Assembly: GCA_022013235.1 (NCBI GenBank)
Contig: JAKLQR010000068.1
Span: 1-22,068, forward strand
Direction of reading: 5' to 3'
Length of the DNA: 22,068 bases
Source of the DNA: Thermodesulfovibrionales bacterium
GTDB lineage: Bacteria; Nitrospirota; Thermodesulfovibrionia; Thermodesulfovibrionales; SM23-35
Within the stretch, counting starts at the first letter, position 1. Every line of letters begins with the position of its first letter. This document shows positions 9,092-15,252 of this stretch, one piece after another. Made by a program: the position numbers and the translations under genes. The notes under the pieces are model-generated. The model saw nothing but the letters and a program-made list of their open reading frames with translations. It did no database searches and was not told the DNA's origin.

Positions 9092-9712
9092 ATGCCTGTA
9101 CTACATAAATACAAAGACAGAGAAAAATATTATGTCCTTACCTCTATTAGCGGCAAGGTTGTAACTTTTCAGCTGACTGCTGAAGGACACGATAAATTAT
9201 TAAAATCCGGCATTAAAAATGAGGAGCGTTTTGGAAGAGCGCTGTTATTTGATTTATATCGCACAGGAGATGCCTTCACCCATGGCGCAGGCCCTGGCAA
9301 ACTTGAAGGAACAGATAAGCGGCAACTTGCATTAGACTTTGCTGACGATCCCGATCCTGAAAGTATATTCCCTTCATGCTCTGTCTGTTCCTCAATTAAT
9401 GATCTGTATCTTGTAGAAGTAAAAGACAAAGAACATTTTGCAGGTATCTATTGCAGCGAATGCAGAAAAATAAGATCTTCGACTATCAATACCAGCATTC
9501 CTCTTCCCTTGATTAACAGGGGCCTGCTTAACCGGGTGCTTGCAATGAATAACATACAAAAAACAGATGATGCATTAACGGCATATCAGAAATTATTAGA
9601 TACTGAATTTGCAGGCAGGTGGGAAGAAATAGCAAAGACAAAGGCATCTGAGCAAGCTAAAAAACAAGATCAGTTATTTAGTTCTGAAGACGGCCAGGGC
9701 AAGTTGTTATAA
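9092..9712 (+). CDS. Hypothetical protein with four-cysteine zinc ribbon
   Basis: A 206-residue soluble protein with no family I recognise. A good Shine-Dalgarno (AGGAGAG, 9078-9084) stands 7 nt before the ATG. Cysteines at 96, 99, 121 and 124 form two CxxC knuckles about 21 residues apart (CSVC ... CSEC), the layout of a zinc ribbon that often binds nucleic acid or stabilises a subunit. The tail after residue 160 is charged and probably helical (WEEIAKTKASEQAKKQDQ). The gene follows a methylase C-terminal remnant, so it may have been the downstream gene of an ancestral defence operon. That link is inference. No membrane segment or signal peptide is visible. Confidence 0.7.
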   Translation: MPVLHKYKDREKYYVLTSISGKVVTFQLTAEGHDKLLKSGIKNEERFGRALLFDLYRTGDAFTHGAGPGKLEGTDKRQLALDFADDPDPESIFPSCSVCSSINDLYLVEVKDKEHFAGIYCSECRKIRSSTINTSIPLPLINRGLLNRVLAMNNIQKTDDALTAYQKLLDTEFAGRWEEIAKTKASEQAKKQDQLFSSEDGQGKLL

Positions 9713-9885
9713 GCGGAACCCCTGTTCTGCAAAATCAGGGTCAAACGCAAAGCCAAAAATTAGATTTTCTTCTTCATAGTTAAAATCAAAAACAAAAGCC
9801 AGAAAAAAATAATATTTTTTCGGGAACAAATTAAGCATCCCGGTTGTCTAAATAACCAGAGTCCAAAAAAGAAAGGAGAAAGAAT

Positions 9886-10686
9886 ATGAGGTCCTTAAAG
9901 TTTTTAGTGGTTTTGGTTATGCTCCTGGGTTTTTCCGCGCCGGCGTGTGCGCATCACAGAGGAGGCAATGTGGACATTAGTATCGTTCCTGATCAAGGAG
10001 GTCAGTTCACGACGATACCGTTTGAGAACTATTTTTCAGGACAGACACATATTATCAAAAGGTATCTTGAAGCACGGAAAGGAGAAAACTACAGCATCGT
10101 TGTCAGGAACACAATGGGTGAAAGGATCGGGATTGTCGTTGCTGTTGACGGACGCAACATCATATCGGGGAAAAAGTCGTATCTCAGGAATAATGAGATG
10201 ATGTACATAGTTGGGCCTTACGGTTCTGTGAAGCTCGAAGGATGGAGGACTGATGATAATACCGTACACAAATTCTATTTCACTGATGTACATGATTCTT
10301 ACTCGGTGAGGACATTCGGCGATAAATCTGCAATGGGAGTTATTACTGTTGCTGTTTTTCGTGAAAAGGACAGGCCCGCGATATTTTTTGACAAGACTCT
10401 CAGGGAGCAGTCACCTGCGCCCTCGGCAGGAGCACCAGGAAAGAGTGAATCGAAGAGATACGGGAACGAATCGGCAGGAACAGGGTTTGGCGACGGGAGG
10501 TATTCGCCTGTAGTGAGGGTTGAGTTTGAGCCTGAACGCATCCCGCATGAAAAGATACTTGTGAAGTACGAATGGCGCGATGTCCTCTGTAAAAAAGGTC
10601 TTCTTGATTGCCGGAAGGAGGAAAAGGGAAACAGGCTCTGGGATGAATATGGTTATGCGCCTTTTCCTCCGGGGTATCGAGAATAA
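9886..10686 (+). CDS. Secreted protein of unknown function
   Basis: The 266-residue product starts with a clear Sec signal peptide: MRSLK, then a hydrophobic core FLVVLVMLLGF, then a probable signal peptidase I site after APACA (about residue 22), leaving a mature N-terminus HHRGG. A Shine-Dalgarno AAGGAGA precedes the ATG. The mature part looks like beta-rich periplasmic or extracellular protein (SIVVRNTMGERIGIVVAVDG, then GPYGSVKLEGWR). A low-complexity Ser/Gly/Pro linker lies near 180-205, and the C-terminal tail contains two cysteines (CKKGLLDC) that could form a disulphide. I recognise no catalytic motif. It stands alone, with a 173-nt gap before it and a decayed region after it. Confidence 0.8.
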   Translation: MRSLKFLVVLVMLLGFSAPACAHHRGGNVDISIVPDQGGQFTTIPFENYFSGQTHIIKRYLEARKGENYSIVVRNTMGERIGIVVAVDGRNIISGKKSYLRNNEMMYIVGPYGSVKLEGWRTDDNTVHKFYFTDVHDSYSVRTFGDKSAMGVITVAVFREKDRPAIFFDKTLREQSPAPSAGAPGKSESKRYGNESAGTGFGDGRYSPVVRVEFEPERIPHEKILVKYEWRDVLCKKGLLDCRKEEKGNRLWDEYGYAPFPPGYRE

Positions 10687-10867
10687 AAAAAACAGGTTGC
10701 GGTTAAGGTTGAGGGAAGGGTCATGCTTTTGGGGTTAGGTCTTGTTTCTTGAAATCTCAAATTCAATGTCTCTTTCTCCTCAACCTTACCGACAATCCCG
10801 GCGACCGTAAATCGTGAAGCGTGAACAGTAAAATGTGAAAGAGTCGTTCTTCACAATCATTATCATC
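10687..10867. other. Non-coding stretch with inverted repeat and GTGAA-type short repeats
   Basis: No gene is seen. GGTTAAGGTTGAGG at 10701-10714 pairs with CCTCAACCTTACC at 10778-10790 (one unpaired T), spaced about 63 nt. At 10812-10840 a short degenerate tandem TCGTGAAGCGTGAACAG, then ATGTGAAA occurs, a heptamer-like repeat of CGTGAAG units. Neither ends in a convincing U-run terminator for the upstream gene. Confidence 0.5.
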
Positions 10868-11043
10868 TTACCCTTTTTCTTCTTCCCTGAGAAACCCTAT
10901 CTTTCGCTTTGGCTTCTCAGGCGGGGTCATTAATTGTCGTATCGCATTAAAGATTGCTTTGCTCTCCTCATACCGCCCCAACTTGAAATCACAATTTGTG
11001 ACTTCAAGTTGGAGAATTCTTTATCGCTCAGTTGGAACATAAA
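10868..11043 (-). pseudogene. Decayed ORF6N-domain DNA-binding protein gene
   Basis: Read on the minus strand, 11043 downwards gives FMFQLSDKEFSNLKSQ then IVISSWGG, the hallmark of phage-type ORF6N domains. After the WGG the meaningful frame shifts, and RYEESKAIFNAIRQL then MTPPEKPKRKIGF runs to a TAA at 10868-10870, which matches the C-terminal tail of the same family. The long middle (normally RRKLPYAFTEQG and the following helical part) is deleted, and stops precede the FMFQ segment. ORF6N genes are phage- or island-borne, so this is a relic of mobile DNA next to the defence locus. The family recognition is from memory of the conserved motif. Confidence 0.8.
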
Positions 11044-11091
11044 GCTTCATCACCTCAAAGCTCACACAATCTGTTTCCGGTTTCGGTCATA

Positions 11092-11118
11092 CTGTGGTAT
11101 TATATGGTAATACCACAG
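11092..11118 (+). promoter_or_regulatory. Perfect 11-bp palindromic operator of the RHH/PIN operon
   Basis: CTGTGGTATTA and TAATACCACAG are exact inverted repeats separated by 5 nt (TATGG). The palindrome ends 12 nt before the antitoxin ATG (11131) and its right arm runs into the Shine-Dalgarno AGGAGGT (11117-11123). A TATTAT at 11098-11103 could serve as -10. This is the expected place for autorepression by the ribbon-helix-helix antitoxin, and the same palindrome could also mask the ribosome site in the RNA. Symmetry is observed; binding is inferred. Confidence 0.75.
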
Positions 11119-11130
11119 GAGGTGTTTGAT

Positions 11131-11376
11131 ATGCCTGCAAGAAAACGTGTGGCAATGACAGTGTCTCTTCCCCCTGATATTGCCCGGGAATACGAGAGTA
11201 TCGCAAAAGCAAAGGGGGAGACAAAAAGTCAGCTTTTCAGGGAGATGTTTCGCCTCTACAGGCAGGATAAACTCGAAGAGGAATTCTTCCATCTGCAGCG
11301 ATATGGATGCAAAAAAGCGCAAGAGATGAAATTGACGGAAAAAGATGTCGAAAAGCTTGTATTTGAAGGCCGTTAA
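11131..11376 (+). CDS. Ribbon-helix-helix antitoxin
   Basis: The 81-residue protein begins MPARKRVAMTVSLPPDIARE, the beta-strand and first helix of a MetJ/Arc/CopG-type ribbon-helix-helix fold, followed by KSQLFREMFRLY as second helix and an acidic C-terminal helix likely to wrap the toxin. I chose ATG 11131 because it has an excellent Shine-Dalgarno (AGGAGGT) at 7-nt spacing. The longer frame back to 11032 would run through the palindromic operator and lacks a ribosome site. The stop TAA shares one base with the toxin ATG (TAATG), so the two are coupled. It should neutralise the PIN toxin and repress its own promoter. Confidence 0.85.
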   Translation: MPARKRVAMTVSLPPDIAREYESIAKAKGETKSQLFREMFRLYRQDKLEEEFFHLQRYGCKKAQEMKLTEKDVEKLVFEGR

Positions 11377-11789
11377 TGCTTCGTATTGTTTTTGATACCA
11401 ATGTGTATATTTCGGCGTTCATCTCTCCCCACAGTAAGGCTGAAGCAGCCTTGCTGCTGGCAGTCAGAGGAAAAGTAGAACTTTACACATCGGTATCAAT
11501 ACTCACAGAACTTGCCAGGAGACTGAGAGACAAATTCCTGTGGGAAGAAAAATATATTGTTGAACTGCTTAAATATATCAGCAGGGTTGCAACAGTAATG
11601 AAGCCTGATATTCGCATGAGACTTCTGAACGATGAGCCTGACAACAGAATTCTTGAATGCGCCAGGGTATGTAATGCAGATATGATTGTAACAGGCGACA
11701 AACATCTTCTCTTGTTAAAGGAGTTTGAAGGTATCGGCATTGCAAGGGTTGCAGATTTTTTGCATACTTTTAGAACTGAAACAACCTGA
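11376..11789 (+). CDS. PIN-domain toxin (COG1569-type putative ribonuclease)
   Basis: The 137-residue PIN domain has its acidic active-site quartet in place: D7 (VFDTNV), E45 (LTELARRL), D89 (DEPDNRILECA) and D108 (VTGDKHLL). This arrangement matches the PIN family of putative toxin components, which cleave RNA with Mg2+ or Mn2+. It overlaps the antitoxin stop by one base and has no separate promoter, as in a standard toxin-antitoxin operon. Length is usual for the family and no lesion is seen, so the module is probably functional. It lies between phage relics and pyrE, consistent with an acquired stabilising cassette. Confidence 0.88.
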   Translation: MLRIVFDTNVYISAFISPHSKAEAALLLAVRGKVELYTSVSILTELARRLRDKFLWEEKYIVELLKYISRVATVMKPDIRMRLLNDEPDNRILECARVCNADMIVTGDKHLLLLKEFEGIGIARVADFLHTFRTETT

Positions 11790-11808
11790 ATTTTTTTGGG
11801 AGTGAATT

Positions 11809-12369
11809 ATGAAAGAACGACTGATTGAACTCGTTATAGAAAAGGCATTTAAATACAGCAAGGAGCCTGTGTTCAAGCTGGTCTCCGGCAGGAGGAGCAA
11901 CTATTACTTCAACTGCAAGGCAGTGACCCTCCATCCTGAAGGTATGTATCTGATAGGGAATACCGTATTCGATATCATCCAGGACCTCGATATTCAGGGC
12001 ATAGGAGGGCTCACCCTCGGAGCGGACCCTATCGCGAATGCAGTTTCGTACACTTCATATCTCAAGGGCAAACCCATCGAGGCGTTTGTCGTCCGGAAGA
12101 GCCCTAAATCCCACGGGACCATGCTGTGGATTGAAGGGAATGTATCGTCGGAAGATAAGGTTGTGATTGTTGATGATGTCATTACCACAGGCAAATCAAC
12201 TATCGAGGCTATCACGAGGGTGAAAGAGGCCGGCCTTGAGATTAGAAAAGTAATCGCCCTCGTCGACCGGCAGGAGGGTGGCCGGGAGGCTGTTGAGGCG
12301 CTTGGATTCAAGCTCGATACGGTTATTACCAGAGATGAGGTAATGGAGCGCTACAAGAATGTCCTTTGA
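11809..12369 (+). CDS. pyrE: Orotate phosphoribosyltransferase
   Basis: PyrE joins orotate to PRPP to form orotidine 5'-monophosphate and pyrophosphate, the fifth step of de novo UMP synthesis in the cytoplasm. The 186-residue sequence has the orotate-site motif FKLVSGRRSNYYFNCK (22-37) and the PRPP-binding signature VVIVDDVITTGKS (118-130), plus the flexible-loop region near 96-106 (RKSPKSHGT). Length is at the low end for the family but complete. A Shine-Dalgarno GGGAG precedes the ATG. It is 19 nt after the PIN toxin, so it may be read through from that operon, and no other pyrimidine gene is nearby. Assignment is firm. Confidence 0.95.
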   Translation: MKERLIELVIEKAFKYSKEPVFKLVSGRRSNYYFNCKAVTLHPEGMYLIGNTVFDIIQDLDIQGIGGLTLGADPIANAVSYTSYLKGKPIEAFVVRKSPKSHGTMLWIEGNVSSEDKVVIVDDVITTGKSTIEAITRVKEAGLEIRKVIALVDRQEGGREAVEALGFKLDTVITRDEVMERYKNVL

Positions 12370-12469
12370 TTATAAAACTGCATCTTGATCCGGTTTTGTT
12401 GATCCCGGTGTAATCTTCCCCCTGTTCCGGCGCGAATCTTCCGTATAAAGTAAATCCGGCGCCCGCTGC

Positions 12470-12871
12470 TCACACGATCTCAAGCTTTAATCCCTCTATT
12501 TTCCTGAAGTCCCTTGTATTTGCGGTTATAACCGTATAATCCAGCGAGAGGGCAGTGGCTGCTATGATGAGATCATGGCTTCCAACAGTGATACCCTGTG
12601 AAGCAAGCAACGCCCAAAGCCTGGCATAGGTTCTTGCGACCACAATATCGAAGGGAAAGACCGGAAAAAATTCGATAACCTTCTCTACAAAGGCCTGCCT
12701 TTTTATTTTGCGGGCATGCGTATCGGCGCGTTCGACCCCGTGGAGCAACTCAGCAACAGTTATTACGCTTATGCCGAACGGCTCGTCTTCACGGCCTTCA
12801 GTAATACGGTAAATATCACGCCTCTTGCGTTCTATGGCAATGATTTCGCTTGTATCAAATATCACTCCCAT
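12470..12871 (-). CDS. vapC: VapC-family PIN ribonuclease toxin
   Basis: The 133-residue protein starts MGVIFDTSEIIAIER and has the acidic residues of VapC toxins: D6, E41 (VAELLHGVER), D100 (GSHDLIIAATAL) and D121 (ANTRDFRKIEGL). VapC proteins cut tRNA or rRNA at specific sites when freed from antitoxin. Its start overlaps the antitoxin gene by 10 nt. It converges on pyrE, with about 100 nt of non-coding DNA between the two stops and no obvious terminator hairpin. All motif positions are intact, so the toxin is probably active. Confidence 0.9.
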   Translation of the reverse strand: MGVIFDTSEIIAIERKRRDIYRITEGREDEPFGISVITVAELLHGVERADTHARKIKRQAFVEKVIEFFPVFPFDIVVARTYARLWALLASQGITVGSHDLIIAATALSLDYTVITANTRDFRKIEGLKLEIV

Positions 12872-13143
12872 GCAGTCGTCTCCGGGACAGGCGGCTGAGA
12901 TTTGAGATTTTCTTCAACATCCTTTAAGAAACTCTCGGTGTCTTTTCCAAGCTTGGGCAGATTATCAATTATCGCCCGCAGTTCTTTCAGTGTTTGTCCG
13001 GGAGTTGCCGCCCTGACCGGCACGATAGCGGCAGCAGGCTTGCCTCCTCTGAGAATCGTATAGCTCTCGCCTTTATACTTGACGGAATTAATAATTTCGG
13101 AAAAAGACCTTGCCGCCTCGGTTGCATTGATTGTTTTTCCCAT
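12862..13143 (-). CDS. PHD/YefM-type antitoxin paired with VapC
   Basis: The 93-residue protein begins MGKTINATEAARSFSEIINS and continues to YTILRGGKPAAAIVPV, the DNA-binding domain of Phd/YefM antitoxins. The C-terminal half (LKELRAIIDNLPKLGKDTES) should be the flexible toxin-binding part. I chose the ATG at 13143 because the conserved domain starts there and GGAGG lies just upstream; the frame is open to 13245 but that extra segment (rich in Cys and Tyr) runs through the promoter. It is transcribed from the promoter at 13173-13201 and should autoregulate it with VapC. Confidence 0.88.
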   Translation of the reverse strand: MGKTINATEAARSFSEIINSVKYKGESYTILRGGKPAAAIVPVRAATPGQTLKELRAIIDNLPKLGKDTESFLKDVEENLKSQPPVPETTAWE

Positions 13144-13172
13144 TTCTGTCCTCCATAAAATCTGATAATCAT

Positions 13173-13201
13173 ATTTTATGCAATTTGATATTTTATTGCA
13201 A
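13173..13201 (-). promoter_or_regulatory. Sigma-70-like promoter of the antitoxin-vapC operon
   Basis: On the minus strand, TTGCAA (13201-13196) and TAAAAT (13178-13173) are separated by exactly 17 nt, a near-consensus pair 29 nt before the antitoxin ATG. The stretch also holds a direct repeat (CAATAAAATAT / CATAAAATAT on the minus strand) that could be an antitoxin-binding site. Confidence 0.7.
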
Positions 13202-13249
13202 CAACCAGATGACTCATAAGCCTGCATAATACATAAACTGAGCATATAC

Positions 13250-13361
13250 TATGGCGGACGCAGTATTTTTGCGGATTTATCCCGATTCCTATCGGGATCC
13301 CCCGGAGTCTCCCGATAGGAATCGGAGGACGAGAATGAGCCAAAATACTGCATCCGTCGTA
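13250..13361. mobile_element. MITE-like element, copy 1 (112 bp)
   Basis: The ends are imperfect inverted repeats of 23 bp: left TATGGCGGACGCAGTATTTT..., right ...AAAATACTGCATCCGTCGTA. Internal CCCGATTCCTATCGGG-type hairpins follow. A related element in the same orientation is at 21396-21530. It has no coding capacity, so it would be a non-autonomous element mobilised in trans. No target-site duplication could be fixed by eye. It lies between the antitoxin promoter and the end of the transporter operon. Confidence 0.75.
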
Positions 13362-13387
13362 TTCATCCAAAAACTCTGGCTGAAAAC

Positions 13388-14257
13388 CTACGACTCCTCG
13401 GTCCCCCATAATCGGGGGTCAATCGCATCCCGCAGCCCTTCGCCGAATAGGTTGTAGCTCATCACGGTTATCAGGATCGCCAGTCCCGGGAATACCGAAA
13501 GCCACCACGCAATCTCGATGTTGTCCTTGCCCGACGTAAGGATATTCCCCCAGCTCGGGGTCGGCGGCTGTACGCCCAAACCCAGGAAACTCAAAGCCGA
13601 TTCTACAAGGATGGCGCTCGCCACACCAAGAATCGCGGAAACAAACACCGGGGCCATGCTGTTGACCATGATATGTTTCAGAATGATCATCAGATCGCTC
13701 ACGCCGAGCGCCCTCGCAGCGAGGACATATTCTCTCTCCTTCAGGGTAAGAAACTCTGCCCTCACAAGCCGCGCCACACCCATCCATGAGGTGAGCCCTA
13801 TGATTACCATGATATTCCAGATGCTGGGGCCTATGAATGCAATAACTGCGAGGATCAGAAAGAACGTAGGGATCGAAAGCATAATATCGATGAACCGCAT
13901 AATGATCCTCTCGGCCCAGCCTCCATAATACCCTGCCATTGAACCGAGCAGAATTCCTATCAGGGTCGCAATGCCTACTGCTACAAATCCGACGGCAAGG
14001 GAAATGCGGGAACCCCATACCATTCTGCTCATGATGTCTCTGCCGAGTTCATCGGTCCCGAGCGGATGCGTAAGGCTTGGGGGATTCAGGATATTGTGCC
14101 GGTCGATTTCGTTCGGGTCATAGGGAGAGAATATCGACGCAAAGGCCGCGACAAGGAAGAGGACCAGCACCATTACGCCGCCGATAAAGGCCAGTTTATT
14201 CTGCCTGAGCCTTTTCCAGTACATCTTCAGGGGTGATTTTTTCATTCTGCCGTTCAT
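13388..14257 (-). CDS. dppC: Peptide/nickel-type ABC transporter permease, DppC-like
   Basis: The 289-residue inner-membrane protein is the second permease of an Opp/Dpp/Nik importer. A cytoplasmic N-terminus with WKRLRQNKLAFIGG precedes the first membrane helix, the periplasmic motif LTHPLGTDELGRDIMSRM (OppC_N type) is present, and the EAA loop that contacts the ATPase reads ARALGVSDLMIILKHIMVNS. The C-terminus EGLRDAIDPRLWG is typical. Its start overlaps the dppB stop by 4 nt. No ATPase genes follow; next downstream come a repeat and the vapBC-like pair. The transported substrate cannot be told from sequence. Confidence 0.92.
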   Translation of the reverse strand: MNGRMKKSPLKMYWKRLRQNKLAFIGGVMVLVLFLVAAFASIFSPYDPNEIDRHNILNPPSLTHPLGTDELGRDIMSRMVWGSRISLAVGFVAVGIATLIGILLGSMAGYYGGWAERIIMRFIDIMLSIPTFFLILAVIAFIGPSIWNIMVIIGLTSWMGVARLVRAEFLTLKEREYVLAARALGVSDLMIILKHIMVNSMAPVFVSAILGVASAILVESALSFLGLGVQPPTPSWGNILTSGKDNIEIAWWLSVFPGLAILITVMSYNLFGEGLRDAIDPRLWGTEES

Positions 14258-15252
14258 TTCGCCCTTATCCTCGGGTCCGTAAGCATATACCCTATATCAG
14301 CGAGAAGATTCCCCAGCAGCGTCAGGAAAGCGCCTATGGTGAGGATCCCCATTACGAGGGGATAGTCTCTGGTCATCACGCTCATATAGAAAAGCTGTCC
14401 CATTCCCGGTATGCCGAAAATATTCTCGAAGATTACGCTGCCGCCTATGAGACCGGGGACCGCAAGGCCGAGCAGCGTGATAATAGGGAGCAGGGCATTG
14501 CGCAGGGCATGACGGTATACGACCGTATTTTCGTGCAGCCCCTTGGCCCTTGCAACGGTGATATAATCCTGCCGTATTACCTCAAGCATGCTGCCTCTCA
14601 TAAACCGCGAGAGCCCGGCCAGCCCGCCAAAGGAAGAGATGAAAACCGGAAGGATGAGATGCTCTGTCCTGTCCCATATCTTTCCGAAAACCGACAGGGT
14701 ATCGTAGTCCATGGATTTCAACCCTGATATCGGCAGCCATCCGAGGTGGATTCCGAAGAGCATCATCAGGAGAAGGGCAAGCCAGAAGCCGGGTGTGGCA
14801 AATCCGACAAAAACCGTAACGGTCGTCACCTTGTCGGAAAACGAGCCCTGGTGCGTGGCAGAGAACACCCCGATCGGTATGGCGATCAGAAAGATCAGGA
14901 GCATCGAAAGCGCGTTGATGACAAAGGTGATGAAGAGCCTCCTCTCCATCAAGGGCTGTTTTGTGTCCCATATTTTTACAATGACCGGTCTTCTGTCAGT
15001 CGAGAACGATTCTCCGAAATCTAATTTCACAACCCTTTTGAGCCATAGTCCATATTGTGTGTATATTGGTTTGTCAAGGCCGTAGTATTTTTCAAGGCGC
15101 TCCCGTGCTTCAGGCGTAATCTTGGGGTTCATCTCGGTGAGCACATCCGTCGGCTTCCCCGGGGCGAGGTGGATAATCAGGAACGAGAGGATCGTGATAC
15201 CCAGCAGCGTGGGGATCATTTCGAGTAGCCGTTTCGCAAAATACGATATCAT
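14254..15252 (-). CDS. dppB: Peptide/nickel-type ABC transporter permease, DppB-like
   Basis: The 332-residue integral membrane protein has an N-terminal helix (MISYFAKRLLEMIPTLLGIT), a periplasmic loop, and further hydrophobic segments up to the C-terminal TDPRIRAK. The ATPase-contact EAA loop is visible as VARAKGLHENTVVYRHALRN, followed by FENIFGIPGMGQLFY, both hallmarks of DppB/OppB. It forms the translocation pore with DppC. The ATG directly abuts the stop of the binding-protein gene (0 nt), and its own stop overlaps dppC by 4 nt, so the three are one translationally coupled unit. Confidence 0.93.
   Translation of the reverse strand: MISYFAKRLLEMIPTLLGITILSFLIIHLAPGKPTDVLTEMNPKITPEARERLEKYYGLDKPIYTQYGLWLKRVVKLDFGESFSTDRRPVIVKIWDTKQPLMERRLFITFVINALSMLLIFLIAIPIGVFSATHQGSFSDKVTTVTVFVGFATPGFWLALLLMMLFGIHLGWLPISGLKSMDYDTLSVFGKIWDRTEHLILPVFISSFGGLAGLSRFMRGSMLEVIRQDYITVARAKGLHENTVVYRHALRNALLPIITLLGLAVPGLIGGSVIFENIFGIPGMGQLFYMSVMTRDYPLVMGILTIGAFLTLLGNLLADIGYMLTDPRIRAK

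Noticed and set aside
9720..9745. Terminator hairpin CCCTG...CAGGG after the zinc-ribbon gene
   Set aside because: The stem is only about 5 bp and no U-run follows.
11032..11130. Longer N-terminus for the RHH antitoxin
   Set aside because: It would be translated through the operator palindrome and overlaps the ORF6N relic; the ATG at 11131 has the strong Shine-Dalgarno.
13144..13245. Longer N-terminus for the PHD-type antitoxin
   Set aside because: The extra residues run through the promoter, and the conserved domain starts at the 13143 ATG.
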